A stretch of 64,000 nt of DNA from Siphonodentalium dalli (Eukaryota; Mollusca; Scaphopoda; Gadilida; Siphonodentaliidae). The position numbers and the translations under genes were made by a program. Numbering within the stretch: the stretch's first letter is position 1; every line of letters starts with the position of its first letter. Shown here piece after piece: positions 12,604-25,485 of this stretch. The stretch lies in NCBI GenBank assembly GCA_032622095.1, contig CP136064.1, forward strand, positions 141,003,954 through 141,067,953, in the 5' to 3' direction. The notes beneath the pieces were generated by a model, which did no database searches, was not told the origin of the DNA, and saw only the letters and a program-made list of their open reading frames with translations.

Positions 12604-12930
12604 CTAGCAGGTTAGCCCGCCACCGGCGGCTTGTCCGAAACATGAGATTTTTTAAATATATTTTTTTTATTTTTAGCTCCACGCGTTTCAATAAGAAAAA
12701 TTTGTACCCGGTAGCTCCACCCGTTTCCGAGATCTGGTCTGCGCATGCGCGAAGCTGGCGTCGCACGGACTCGGCGACCCGATAAAATTTGTACCCGGCG
12801 CAAGATACATTCACATAGCAAATTTCAAGTCGATAGCTCCACCCGTTTCCGATATCTCGTCTGCGCATGAGCTGCACGGGCGTCGCACGGGCTCGCCAAT
12901 ACGACAGCGACGACCACCTGGTCAAACTAC
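12604..12930 (-). mobile_element. Helitron-like 3' end with 119-bp tandem repeats
   Basis: On the minus strand the end reads: imperfect hairpin AGCCGCCGGTGGCGGGCT, a 6-nt spacer, CTAG, then T. This is the layout of a Helitron 3' terminus. Upstream (12695-12925) are inverted copies of the 119-bp units also found at 62745-63105 ('gagcccgtgcgacg', 'ctcggaaacgggtgg'). The overlapping open frames on both strands come from the repeat. The 5' end is not resolved. Confidence 0.55.
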
Positions 12931-14269
12931 ACTCACGTACCAAGTTTCGTCCCGATCGGTCGAGGTGTTGGTATCTGATGCAAAAGACGAAATTGTGAGT
13001 GTTGGTCAATAGTCCCCGCCGTGAACCTCATCGTCGCAAAGAGCGGACAGTCAATTAACCCCGTTGTGAACCTCAATCACCAACGCGACGTAAACATGTG
13101 TTGCGTTCTAAAAATAGGAAAGCACTTTCTCTCGGCATAATTCTGCAGATGCTAATAACGTTGCTCCCCGTAGGTAGCAATATCGTTGTTGTTGATATTT
13201 ACGGCTTGGGGGCTATTTTCTTATTTAGCAAGTTTGAGCTCAATCGGTTCGAGTCTATAAAGGACACACTCATATATATGACACTTCCCGTGGGTAGCAA
13301 GTTTGCATGAGCTCAATCGGCATTCCCTAGAATTTCCCGTAGATTGGCAGATTCCAGTAGCTTTATAACGATATATCTGGGGAGAAATCTGATGCTATAT
13401 TCGTGATTATCTGGGATGATTTCGGTATATAACTATATACTGTAAAAACAAATGTTTTTTAAATTTAATGTATGTTCCGTATATCTCTCTGCAGATGCAA
13501 ATAACGTTGAATGGCAAACAGACGCTCTTTATAGAGATGCGTCAAAAACAAACGCTCATTAAATAATCACTTGATTAACCCCCGCCGTGCCTTTGCGGTG
13601 ATTTGATATTGGAGAACGGGTGCTCTGAGCTTTTCTAAACCGCGACCACGGTCGTGTCGGTGGGATTTGACACTTACATAGGAAGTTTGAGCTCAATCTT
13701 TACACGCGTTTTGGATTCTATGAAGTACACACACACATATATACGAAGTCTCAAAATATATAGATATAGATGATTGCTCAAAAGTTCACTAAGAGAAAGC
13801 ACTTTTCTCGATCGTAAGATACAATGTAGGCACGAAAGAATTGTTTAATTTATTATTGCACAAGATATGTGCGGTGTGAATGTATTGACTGCAATGTCAA
13901 GGTAAAAAACCGGTGCGTTGTAAATTGAAGTAAACAAAAAAACACGTGCGTTGTAATCGATGGCACAATGTTGACTAGTTTGGACTAATAATGCAGTCAA
14001 TAGTAACTGAATTTACACGTAACTATCCAAGAGTTGATAGGCCACTTGATGATTTATTTTATGCTTCATTTCACCACGTAGCCATGGCTTAAAACATTAA
14101 TAAATCACCCAATTTCGTGATATGGTTTTCCGACAGAGAAATTGAAACTGAAAGTCACATTGATCTGTTGATAAAACAAAACTTACCTTTTGTTTGTTTA
14201 TTACATTTATTGTTATAAAATATAAATATAAAACCTACTAAATATTCACCATACTATCATGCTTGGGGA

Positions 14270-15640
14270 GGGGGATTCACAACTCTGAATTTTTTTTTAC
14301 TCCCAGTCCCCATCCATACAGATGAACATAATTTCATAAATCAGGAGCCACATAACATTTAGTAATAATACATGTTTTTCCCCAAAAACTTTGACGTCAC
14401 CAGAAAGTTCTGTTGGCTGGAGGTAATATTACTGTTGGGTAAAGGGTTAATATCGAAAGTAAACTAAATAAAAGTTAGCAAGACATCTTTTTGAAGAAAA
14501 AAAATGACGAAATATAGGAGCAGGCCTACTACAAATAAATCGCATCGTGTTACCTTACCTTGATGATGCAATCGTGAAATTCGACACTGTCAACATAATT
14601 AGGCTATGTTCAACTTATCGAAATAATCAATGCAACATTATAATTAGTAGTAATTACAGAAAACGAAATTAATGTAGAATATGAAAAGCAGCCCATGCAC
14701 ACATTTAATTGCCAGTTAAATGTTATGATTACTTCGCGTATTTATAACCTTTGCACTGCAGATTTGCATGGAATTTCCCATTCATATTTTCACACGCTCT
14801 TTATTTACCATATTAGATTCATGAAAAAGTATGGAATATTACTGCTAAATGTTGCTAAAACTTTACATGTACAGCAGGACACCCCCCCCCCCCCCCCCCC
14901 ATATGTCATGTTTCGAATTTATATAGCCTACTCTTGACTAAAGGGTAGAGAACCGAGTAGATATTCATGGCGTGCATGATCGATCTACCCCCCCCCTCCC
15001 GAAACTGCACGACCATGCAGAATGTAGGCATAACAGCAAAATTTCCTGCTTAGGCTAAAGTTAAACCCACTGTGGATATATATTTTTCTTTCTACGGCTG
15101 TCTACTGGCGAGATTTGTTGTTTCAATGCATGTGCCGGTAAACAAAAATGCAATTGCCATGATTAATTGCGTTATAAAGAACATCAAATGCTGCATGGAC
15201 ATCCCACATTCCAATATAAATTTCGCCTAGGCTATGTATATTCGGAATATAGGCCTACGTGTACACAGGCCCGATATTTTTTTTAAGCTTGAGTTGTCCC
15301 ATGTTTGAAATTGTTTTATAAATCCGTTCACTGTGTGAAATCTTCAAGACGTATTACTCTGCAATGCCACGTGTGTTGTTCCCAGAAACGTAAATATTGT
15401 TGACCCCAATTCCGGGAATCGGGCTAAAAATAGAACATACGACATCTCGTGTTAAGACTGCACTCGATTGTGCATGTATTAATTGTGTCGTCGGCGATTC
15501 GCGATTAAATACAAATCTTTTACATTTGCCATAATATATGTATTTCTTTATTTCCTCCATATTTAAAAGTCGGATGTATTTAAACATATTACAAACACAA
15601 GCTTTGAAGATAGTATAGGCCAACAACTGCATACATATTT
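14270..15640. repeat. Interspersed repeat shared with 34.9-35.5, 38.5-38.7 and 62.5-62.8 kb
   Basis: 14470-15230 matches 34,905-35,528 plus 38,539-38,600, the two sides of the 35.5-38.5 kb foldback insertion; this copy is the unoccupied site. 15270-15400 matches 62,540-62,740 ('actctgcaatg', 'tgttgttcccagaaacgta'). Poly-C tracts occur at 14881-14900 and near 14990. No coding potential is seen. Confidence 0.65.
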
Positions 15641-16139
15641 GGGTATGCTCCCCGTGAATTTATTTATTGATTTTGAAGATTTCCCGATGGGTGGGGTGTA
15701 TTGTCCGGGTAAAATACCGATATTGTACGTAGCACCCACTGATCACCACAGTATAACATATAATAGTTCTACGACACGTGTCCCCTGATACTTTAAAACT
15801 TTATACTAACGATTTCTCATATTAGGAAACTATTAAATCAATAATAAAGATAGGCCTATAAATCATAAAATCGCGATAAAAGTCCGGAGTAATCCCGATA
15901 CAGAAACTTTCCAAACAACATGCGTTGTTTTCGGAATATGATACTCCGAAATGAAAGTAAACTCCGATAGAATCCCGATAGACTATGTAAATATTCCGAT
16001 AATTTCCCGAAAAACGTTGCGTCATTTCCCGATAATTTCCCGATAACTCAAAATATATGCTATCGGGATCTATCGGGAAATAGGCTGATTTCCCGATAGG
16101 AGTTTTGAGATGACCCCTAAAGAGTTAAATCTAAAACAA

Positions 16140-16690
16140 AAAATTTGGAGTTATGTCCCTGGCCCCGCCCACATTTGACCCAGTGACCTGATTTGAACAA
16201 ATCTGAACCCCAGTCACCCAAGGATCCTTCATACCAAATATGAACCCATATAGCCTGATGGTATTTGAAAAGAAGTCACTTTAAGAATACTATGGAGGGA
16301 AAGAGTTATGGCCCTGGCTTCGCAACTACTTCAAGTGAACTCATTTGAACAAATCTGAATGTGAGTCACCTAGGGAACATCCACACCAAATATGAAACCA
16401 TTCGGTCTTATTGTTCTGAAGATGTTTAAAAGAATTACTATGGTGGGAAAGAGTTATGGCCCTGGCTTCGCAACTATTTGACCCAGTGACCGCATTTGAA
16501 CAAATCTGAATGAGAATCACCTAGGGAACATCCACACCAAATATGAACCCATTTGGTCTTATGGTTCCAGAGGAGAAGATGTTCAAATAATTGTTGTCGG
16601 ACGGATGGACGGACAGACGATGGACGGACGAGGAGTGATGACTATAGCTCCGCCGGAGCACAGGTAGGGTGACTGGTTGATAATTAAATC
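16140..16690 (+). repeat. 'gagttatggccctgg' interspersed repeat, ~155-bp tandem sub-units
   Basis: Three sub-units share 'gagttatggccctgg', 'tttgaacaaatctgaa' and 'acaccaaatatgaa', ending in a GGACGGACGGAC-type tail and a small AGCTCCGCCGGAGC hairpin. Related blocks lie at 16800-17130 and 19350-19866. The layout is common in lophotrochozoan genomes; the transposon class is not determined. Confidence 0.7.
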
Positions 16691-16799
16691 TCTTATCTCC
16701 GCCCCTATTTGAACAAACGTGAATCCCCATCTATGAGATCCATTCATTTGGTAATTTCAGACATTAGATTTTAAGAGTTGAACTGAACTGATTTTCCTA

Positions 16800-17130
16800 A
16801 AATGACCCCAAATCTGAAAAAATATAAACCCCAGTCACCGAAGGACCATCCATACCAAACATAATCTAAATAGTCCAGATGGTTCTTGAGAAGAAATTGT
16901 TTTAAGAATTACTATGGAAGGAAAGAGTTATGGCCCTGACTTCTCACCTATTTGACCTGATGAACTCATTTGAACAAATCTGAATGTGAGTCACCTGGGG
17001 GACATCCACACCTAAATATATAAACCCATTTGGTCTTTAATATGTATCTGGAGAAGAAAACAATTGATGGACGGATAGAGACATAATGACAGATGGATGG
17101 ATGGGAGAACAGTCTGACATAGAGACTGAC
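16800..17130 (+). repeat. Second copy of the 'gagttatggccctg' repeat
   Basis: Same sub-unit motifs as the block at 16.1-16.7 kb, ending in an ATGGACGGATAG-type tail (17068-17105). Confidence 0.65.
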
Positions 17131-17219
17131 AAATTCAATCCAATATACCCCCCAAGTTTTCTTTGCAAAATCAGGGTATAATGAGTTCAACTGGATACTG
17201 GTGGTTAAGAACATAATAT

Positions 17220-18860
17220 TCAAACAGACAAGCCTGAACAAATTGTCTGACATTTGCAGAATGAGGACCCCAAAGGGTGAATTTAATGACACAATCCTGC
17301 AATGCGGGCTAGCATCACCAAATTCACCCTCTGGGGACCTCATTCTGTGTAGGCCTCAACTGCTATGGGAGACATAGCATTAGATTGAAGTTCTCCAGTT
17401 AAAGTTGGTGATGTGCACCCATTGGGCACCTCAATTATGCATTTTATATTCACAAATTAGGGGATATAGAAACTAAACAGAAGGGCTAAAGTAAGTAAAA
17501 ATGTCAATTTAAGTGCCTATATACTTCCCAGAAGATGAGACCTAAGCAGAATGAGGACCCTGGCTAGTGTATTTGGTGATGCTAGACTGCTGTGCAGGGT
17601 GGCATAACTAAATTCACCCTCTGGGGACCTCATTCTGCAAATGCCAGATAGAAGACAAATTTAATCCAATATATACCCCCCCCCCCCATTTTTCTTTGAA
17701 TATTAGTCGTATGATTTCATCTGGATAAGTGGTGATTAAAACAATAATATGAAATGGCCAAACCTGAATTTAGTATGTCTGACATTTGCAGAATTAGGTC
17801 CCAAAAATGTGGATTTAATGACAATATTCTGTAAGGCAGGCTAGCATCACCAAATGCATCCTCAATCTGATTAGGCCTCAATGGCCAATAAAACCAAGGA
17901 ACAGATTGAAGTCCTACAGTTGAAGTTGGTGATACACACCCATTGAGCACCTCAATTATGCATTTTATCTTCTGCAAATTAGGGGGACATTGAAACTGAA
18001 CAGGTGGAAAAAAGTGACTAAATCAATGAAGTCCTACAGTTGAAGTTGGTGATACACACCCATTGAGCACCTCAATTATGCATTTTATCTTCTGCAAATT
18101 AGGGGGACATTGAAACTGAACAGGTGGAAAAAGTGACTAAATCAAACTGTCAATTTGATACTTAGGATACTTCCCAGAAGATGAGGACTAAGCAGAATTG
18201 GGTCCCTGGCGGGTGTATTTGGTGATGCTAGCATGCTGTATGGGGTAGCAACACTAAATTCACCATCTGGGGACCTCACTATGTAAATGTCAGACACACT
18301 ATTTCCAGACTTGAAGAAATCAAAGCCATTCACAGTATCATTGAATGTCAGTCACCACCTAACAATGGAAGCACCAGTTTGTTGTTAAATTGCTACAGAT
18401 ATGTTTAGATTAGAATAATACATGTCATCTGGCCAGTTTATATAATTAATGACCTGTACCTTTACAGATATATATGCCTCTGTGGTGAGAAGAGGTATTA
18501 AATTGAGAGGTGATATGGCTTGGAAGGGATGTTGGTTGATGGCAGGGTTGGGCCTGGGCCATGTGGGAGGGGGTGGGTGGGGGAGGGTGGAATGTTTCCA
18601 TAATTTCATTAAAGAGTAAAGTTTCATAACTCTGCAGATGTTATATATAATGGTGTCACTTTTTTTCAAATTTTAAAACATGTTTTAAAAAAAATTGTCA
18701 CAGAAGATGAGGCCTAAGCAGAATAAGGTAATTGACGGTGTATTTGGTGATGCTAGCCTGCTGTATGGGGTAGCAACACTAAATTCACCATCTGGGGACT
18801 TCATTCTGCAAATGTCAGACACACTATGTCCAGGCTTGGAGAAATGAACAATGGACTATT
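17220..18860. repeat. Imperfect tandem repeat region with a recent 120-bp duplication
   Basis: Repeated motifs 'attcaccctctggggacct', 'gtatttggtgatgctag' and 'cacctcaattatgcatttt' recur at about 17.3, 17.6, 17.9, 18.2 and 18.8 kb in alternating order. Units 17907-18026 and 18027-18146 are almost identical, so that duplication is recent. A G-rich patch lies at 18550-18590. No gene is seen. Confidence 0.75.
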
Positions 18861-19349
18861 CCTTGTAGACTCTGGTAGAATAGTTGTTTAGATAATGTCA
18901 TGTGGTGTAATGACAGATGGTAAACTGGTCTGAAGCAAGCAGTCTGAAGCAAGAGTATCGGGTGACCACACTATGATAAATTGGCTTTTTCAATAATACA
19001 GGCTTCAGTGTTCTCTTAAAAATTAATAGTGCATAGCAAAGAGGTGTGAATTATAAAGGGCCATAACTCTGTTAAAATAAATCGGATCAAACCCATATTT
19101 TAACTTGATCTGTATATGAGTGTCAAAAATTTGGTGTCAAAAATTTGGTGTTGATCAGATGAAAAATGTTTGAGTAATCCTGTCTTGGATGAATTCTATA
19201 TCAAAACAAGAGTGGAAGGGGTTAAATAAACAATACCAAAATCCATACTGATGAAGAACATGCTAAGAAATATCTAGGTAAGAAATATGAGGCTGTGATG
19301 TGTCCTAAACAAAAATTAAAGATCAAAATGCAAAAATTAAATTTTTTGT

Positions 19350-19866
19350 TTTTAAAGTTATGTCCCTGGCTCTGCCCCTATTTGACCCAGTGACCCCATT
19401 TGAACAAATCTAAACCCCAGTCACCCAAGGTATCTCTGTACCAAATATAAGCTAAATCGGCCAAATATTTTGTTAGAAGAAGTCATTGTAAGAATTACTA
19501 TGAGTTATGGCCCTGGTTTCTCAACTAATTGACCGGGTGACCTCATTTGAACAAATCTGAACACCAGTGACCCAAGGACCCTCCATACCAAATATTAGCT
19601 AAATCAACCCAATGGTTCTGAACAAGAAGTCGTTGTAAGAATTACTATGGAGGAATAGAGTTATGGCCCTGTTTTCACAACTATTTGACCCAGTGACCTC
19701 ATTTGAACAAATCTGAATGAGAGTCACCTAGGGAACATCCACACCAAATATGAACTAATTCGGTATGATGGTTTCAGAGGAGAAGATGTTTTTAAAAAAG
19801 TTGACGGACGGCCAGACGGACGGACGGACGAGGAGTGATGACTATAACTTCGTCTCAGGTGAGCTA
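19350..19866 (+). repeat. Third copy of the 'gagttatggccctgg' repeat
   Basis: Sub-units as at 16.1 kb; ends with GGACGGACGGACG, 'gatgactataactt' and 'ctcaggtgagcta'. It abuts the first unit of the three-unit tandem array. Confidence 0.7.
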
Positions 19867-20392
19867 AAAACTGGCAGATGTATTGTGATTAACTAGGGGT
19901 AACAGCATATACTGACAATGACCCCCCCCCCCCCCCCATTTCCCCAATATTCTTGACATGGTCTTGGTTAATGCAATGTCCACCGCTCTAACAACACCCC
20001 ACCCCACTGACACTGGGCACAAAATCTTATGTGTGGATGAAAACTCAACCAAATTTGACTCTTATATAGATCTTTTTCATAAATACTAAAGTAGATTCAC
20101 ACAGAAACTTGCACCAGAATGTTGAACTTGATTTGTATAATTTTATATGGATTGTCACTAAACACACACCAAATCTTGGCAAGTGATATTGGTCACCCCC
20201 CCCCCCCCCCCATCCAATAGCCAGTCTACACTACTTTAGTAAAGTTTGCAACTAATATGGGCTATATGGCAAAAGGAAACACATATTATAAACTTTTCCA
20301 CTTGGATGGGATATTTTACACAAAAGAGCTTTATTTAGTGAATTAAAGTAAGGTAAATGTCAACAATTGTGATATTTTAGGCTGATCTTTAA

Positions 20393-21034
20393 GGTGACAC
20401 TCCACAGTTTCAACAGGCCTAGGTAGGGGCCCAGAAATAGGGGGCCCATAGATTCATTGAAATTTATCTGGATTATGATCCCAAACCATATAGACAATAT
20501 ATATATGACTGAAATTAGTACAGAATAGGCATTCAGAATTTGATCCATAAATTCCATAATATATGGGCTATCAAGAGTTATGGCCCTTGATCTTTTGATC
20601 GAAAATGTGATTTTTATTCAAAATATTGCATTTTCATACCCAAGGGGCACGAATTCCAGATTTTTTCAAGCATGGTCACCTATGTTGGTTCAAAGGCCTC
20701 TGGCTTCCAACATCAATGTGAAAACATTTCAAACTTTCGCCGTTTACAATTCCAGAAAATCAATTTTTAATGCAGATGACAAATTTTGGGTGCTAAAAAA
20801 TTGACCCAGTATCTAGAGCCACTGTTTCGCAGAAAACGCTACTGCTGTCTATGGGAGGGGTCAAGGTCACTTGCACTTAATTTTTTCATCAGTCTAGAAC
20901 ACCTTGTAAAATTACACAAACTCATATCCCACCTTGTCTCAATATACATACCACATGAATGGTGCCAGAAACCACTAGCACTTTATATCTATAAAATCAC
21001 CCCTACTGATCATTCGAAACTGTGGAGTGTCACC
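20393..21034 (+). mobile_element. Full-length 642-bp TTAA-target element, copy 1
   Basis: The ends GGTGACACTCCACAGTTT and inverted AAACTGTGGAGTGTCACC are flanked by TTAA at 20389-20392 and 21035-21038. TTAA duplication is characteristic of piggyBac and Kolobok-type elements. It encodes no transposase, so it is a MITE. Confidence 0.85.
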
Positions 21035-21972
21035 TTAAGAGATATGCAATATCATTTTCCGGTCATCGGGACTACATAACCATATTTCTGGAGTCATGCC
21101 GATTAAAATGATATACGACACCCCATGTATTACTTCAAATATTAGAAATTATAACAGTTGGGGTTTTATGGTCACCCCCTTGCTTTTGCCCCATTTTGTT
21201 AAATTTCAAAGCCAATGACGTCATGTTTAACGTACTGGCTAAATAGGAACATTCCACCACTAATTGTTGCTTGATAATGTTATAAAATGTTAAAATGCAG
21301 ATGATAAATTACTTCAGAATGCTTTTTTCTTCTTCAATAAACATGTTACATCATAATAATTCATGTCACTATTATGTTAATACATATATTCCCAAAAACA
21401 CTGATTGGGTTCAGGCCTGATTCAATATAAAGAGAAAAACATTTAAAGTCTCTAAGACTGTGACATCACATAAACAATATGTTGTCAAGTGAAACACAGC
21501 TTGGACAACATAACTTGATCAATCGCAATCATTGATATGCTTTAAATTTAATATTCTGATAATTTCATTGTGTTGCGCCTTGTTAAATTTAGTTTTTTTA
21601 TCTACAAAATATGATGCAATGAAGACACACATGTAAATGATGTAGCCTATGCTGTGTCAGCTAACTGCATTGTCAGTTAGATACCAACATACATGACTGA
21701 GAGTGAAAGGAAGGAACTTCTGGAATTAGTTGAAGTATTTGGGTGTCTCCTCAGTCTGTCTGATGCTGCCTCTGATAATAAATAGCTGTTATGATTATTA
21801 AAAACTGGCAGATGTATTGTGATTACCTAGTGGTAACAGCATATACTGACAATGACAAGGAAACACATATTATAAACTTTTCCACTTGGATGGGATATTT
21901 TACACAAAAGAGCTTTATTTAGTGAATTAAAGTAAGGTAAATGTCAACAATTGTGATATTTTAGGCTGATCT

Positions 21973-22616
21973 GGCGACACTCCACAGTTTCAACAGGCCT
22001 AGGTAGGGGCCCAGAAATAGGGGGCCCATAGATTCATTGAAATTTATCTGGATTATGATCCCAAACCATATAGACAATATATATATGACTGAAATTAGTA
22101 CAGAATAGGCATTCAGAATTTGATCCATAATATATGGGCTATCAAGAGTTATGGCCCTTGATCTTTTGATCGAAAATGTGATTTTTATTCAAAAAATGAC
22201 CAAAATATTGCATTTTCATACCCAAGGGGCATGAATTCCAGATTTTTTCAAGCATCGTCACCTATGTTGGTTCAAAGGCCTCTGGCTTCCAACATCAATG
22301 TGAACAAATTTCAAACTTTCACCGTTTACAATTCCAGAAAATCAATTTTTAATGCAGATGACAAATTTTGGGTGCTAAAAAATTGACCCAGTATCTAGAG
22401 CCACTGTTTCGCAGAAAACGCTACTGCTGTCTATGGGTGGGGTCAAGGTCACTTGCACTTAATTTTTTCATCAGTCTAGAACACCTTGTAAAATTACACA
22501 AACTCATATCCCACCTTGTCTCATTATACATACCACATGAATGGTGCCAGAAACCACTAGCACTTTATATCTATAAAATCACCCCTACTGATCATTCGAA
22601 ACTGTGGAGTGTCACC
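21973..22616 (+). mobile_element. TTAA-target element, copy 2
   Basis: Starts GGCGACACTCC (one changed base, left TTAA lost) and ends GTCACC followed by TTAA (22617-22620). That TTAA was reused by the element inserted at 22621. Confidence 0.85.
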
Positions 22617-22620
22617 TTAA

Positions 22621-23739
22621 CCCTTTGAACCCCAGCGGCCGGAAAACCGGCCGCTGCGTGAACCTCCAAATACCCTAGCGGCCGGTATACCGGCCGCTGA
22701 ACCGGCCATTATAACGACCGCCACGTGTTTATAGTTCAATAACAAATCGACGTCTAAACTCTATTTATATATCAAATATAAAAAGCCTGTTCAAATTATA
22801 TTTATATGGTGAAGGGACTCGATCGCATATCAAGTTGATTTCTTCACGCATGCGCAGAGCAGCGAAATGCGAAATAAATAGTTTATAACGTACTTATGCC
22901 CGACATACCCACTAATATATGTTTAAATGGCCCCACAGACATCGGCGGTGATCAGGGTGTGTATATGGAATGTCTACCAGCTATAGTATCGGGTAGGAAT
23001 ATATGCGCATGCGCAGAACATAGGTTGTAAATGACAAAACATGCGTTTTAAGCGAAATGTGGTGTTATATATAGGACATATAGCTGCATCATAATTGCAG
23101 TGCCAGTTTCTTGCTAATGCCGGGTAGTTGTCTGGTAACCGCTGCTAAGGAGAGATTGGGTGGCAAAGTGTCCTTATATTTTAATGATCATAGAATGGTC
23201 CATGCATAACATACATATGTATGCAGTTTCAAACAGGTGCCCCCATTGAACATATAAAGCATTATGCGACTAGATATTGTATAAATTAAGGGAACACTAC
23301 CACTTAATGGTTAGTGCAGTGGTGTCATCCGTTCATTTGTGGTGCTTGATCAGCAACCGCTGCTACCTTAAATAATTAATTTCATTCAATCTCTCTTAAA
23401 TTCTTGTCGGATATATCTCAAATTTCACATTAGGGTATTATCGTCATCAAAAAACGCAATCACTGGCATTGAGTTATGACATACCATGCTATAATTGCCT
23501 TTTCCAGTCAATTCGGGGTAGTTGCCTAGCAACCGTTACCAAGACGCTGCCGCGTGGCAAAGTCTCCCGATTTTATAATGATCAGTGATCAATGGGGGGA
23601 CTTGTACAGATTCATACCTGTGTCACAAATTGAACATAACCAACATCATCCAACAAGACACTATAAAATTTAAAGGAAAATCCCACGAGGAGCCCAGGGT
23701 CAGGGTGTCGGTCGTGGTAGGGCGTCAGGGTTCAAAGGG
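22621..23739. mobile_element. 1,119-bp piggyBac-like MITE
   Basis: The terminal repeats are CCCTTTGAACC and GGTTCAAAGGG, flanked by TTAA (22617-22620 and 23740-23743). Tandem unit 1 gives the empty site: its TTAA at 21035-21038 is followed directly by 'gagatatgcaatatc'. C-initial ends plus TTAA fit piggyBac-type elements. Palindromes CAGCGGCCGG/CCGGCCGCTG lie just inside the left end. Two internal blocks carry X-box-like sites (23127-23139 and 23521-23533). No coding sequence is seen. Confidence 0.9.
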
Positions 23740-25026
23740 TTAAGAGATATGCAATATCATTTTCCGGTCATCGGGACTACATAACCATATTTCTGGAGTC
23801 ATGCCGATTAAAATGATATACGACACCCCATGTATTACTTCAAATATTAAAAATTATAACAGTTGGGGTTTTATGGTCACCCCCTTGCTTTTGCCCCATT
23901 TTGTTAAATTTCAAAGCCAATGACGTCATGTTTAACGTACTGGCTAAATAGGAACATTCCACCACTAATTGATGCTTGATAATGTTATAAAATATTAAAA
24001 TGCAGATGATAAATTACTTCAGAATGCTTTTTCTTCTTCAATAAACATGTTACATCATAATAATTCATGTCACTATTATGTTAATACATATATTCCCAAA
24101 AACACTGATTGGGTTCAGGCCTGATTCAATATAAAGAGAAAAACATTTAAAGTCTCTAAGACTGTGACATCACATAAACAATATGTTGTCAAGTGAAACA
24201 CAGCTTGGACAACATAACTTGATCAATCGCAGTCATTGATATGCTTTAAATTTAATATTCTGATAATTTCATTGTGTTGCGCCTTGTTAAATTTAGTTTT
24301 GTTATCTACAAAATATGATGCAATGAAGACACACATGTAAATGATGTAGCCTATGCTGTGTCAGCTAACTGCATTGTCAGTTAGATACCAACATACATGA
24401 CTGAGAGTGAAAGGAAGGAACTTCTGGAATTAGTTGAAGTATTTGGGTGTCTCCTCAGTCTGTCTGATGCTGCCTCTGATAATAAATAGCTGTTATGATT
24501 ATTAAAAACTGGCAGATGTATTGTGATTACCTAGGGGTAACAGCATATACTGACAATGACCCCCCCCCCCCCATTTCCCCAATATTCTTGACATGGTCTT
24601 GGTTAATGCAATGTCCACTGCTCTAACAACACCCCACCCCACTGATACTGGGCACAAAATCTTATGTGTGGATGAAAACTCAACCAAATTTGACTCTTAT
24701 ATAGATATTTTTCATAAATACTAAAGTAGATTCACACAGAAACGTGCACCAGAATGTTGAACTTGATTTGTATAATTTTATATGGATTGTCACTAAACAC
24801 ACACCAAATCTTGGCAAGTGATATTGGTCACCCCCCCCCCCCCCCATCCAATAGCCAGTCTACAATACTTTAGTAAAGTTTGCAACTACTATGGGCTATA
24901 TGGCAAAAGGAAACACATATTATAAACTTTTCCACTTGGATGGGATATTTTACACAAAAGAGCTTTATTTAGTGAATTAAAGTAAGGTAAATGTCAACAA
25001 TTGTGATATTTTAGGCTGATCTTTTA

Positions 25027-25485
25027 GGTGACACTCCACAGTTTCAACAGGCCTAGGTAGGGGCCCAGAAATAGGGGGCCCATAGATTCATTGAAATTTA
25101 TCTGGATTATGATCCCAAACCATATAGACAATATATATATGACTGAAATTAGTACAGAATAGGCATTCAGAATTTGATCCATAATATATGGGCTATCAAG
25201 AGTTATGGCCCTTGATCTTTTGATAGAAAATGTGATTTTTATTCAAAAAATGACCAAAATATTGCATTTTCATACCCAAGGGGCACGAATTCCAGATTGT
25301 TTCAAGCATGGTCACCTATGTTGGTTCAAAGGCCTCTGGCTTCCAACATCAATGTGAAAAAATTTCACAAACTCATATCCCACATTGTCTCAATATGCAT
25401 ACCACATGAATGGTGCCAGAAACCACTAGCACTTTATATCTATAAAGTCACCCCTACTGATCATTCGAAACTGTGGAGTGTCACC
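25027..25485 (+). mobile_element. TTAA-target element, copy 3 (internal deletion)
   Basis: Same ends as copies 1 and 2, but about 180 bp shorter because of a deletion near 25366. The left flank is TTTA, and the right flank differs from the other units. The right edge of the tandem array coincides with its end. Confidence 0.8.

Larger units (their letters stand above)
10551..16117. mobile_element. 5.6-kb TIR element with TAA target duplication
   Basis: The ends GGGGTCATCTCAAAACT (10551) and its inverted form ending at 16117 are flanked by TAA (10548-10550 and 16118-16120). A 3-bp TWA duplication with G-rich ends resembles the PIF/Harbinger superfamily, which is an inference. Both ends carry dense subterminal repeats of TTCCCGATA and TCCCGAAAA (10565-10790 and 15880-16105). 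No transposase is visible, so the copy is non-autonomous. It is nested in the hAT element and itself holds a Helitron-like fragment and a tandem duplication. Confidence 0.7.

Noticed and set aside
12587-13009. 140-codon Arg-rich minus-strand frame, and the mirrored frames at 62671-63103
   Set aside because: They lie in GC-rich 119-bp tandem units open on both strands, within Helitron-like sequence.
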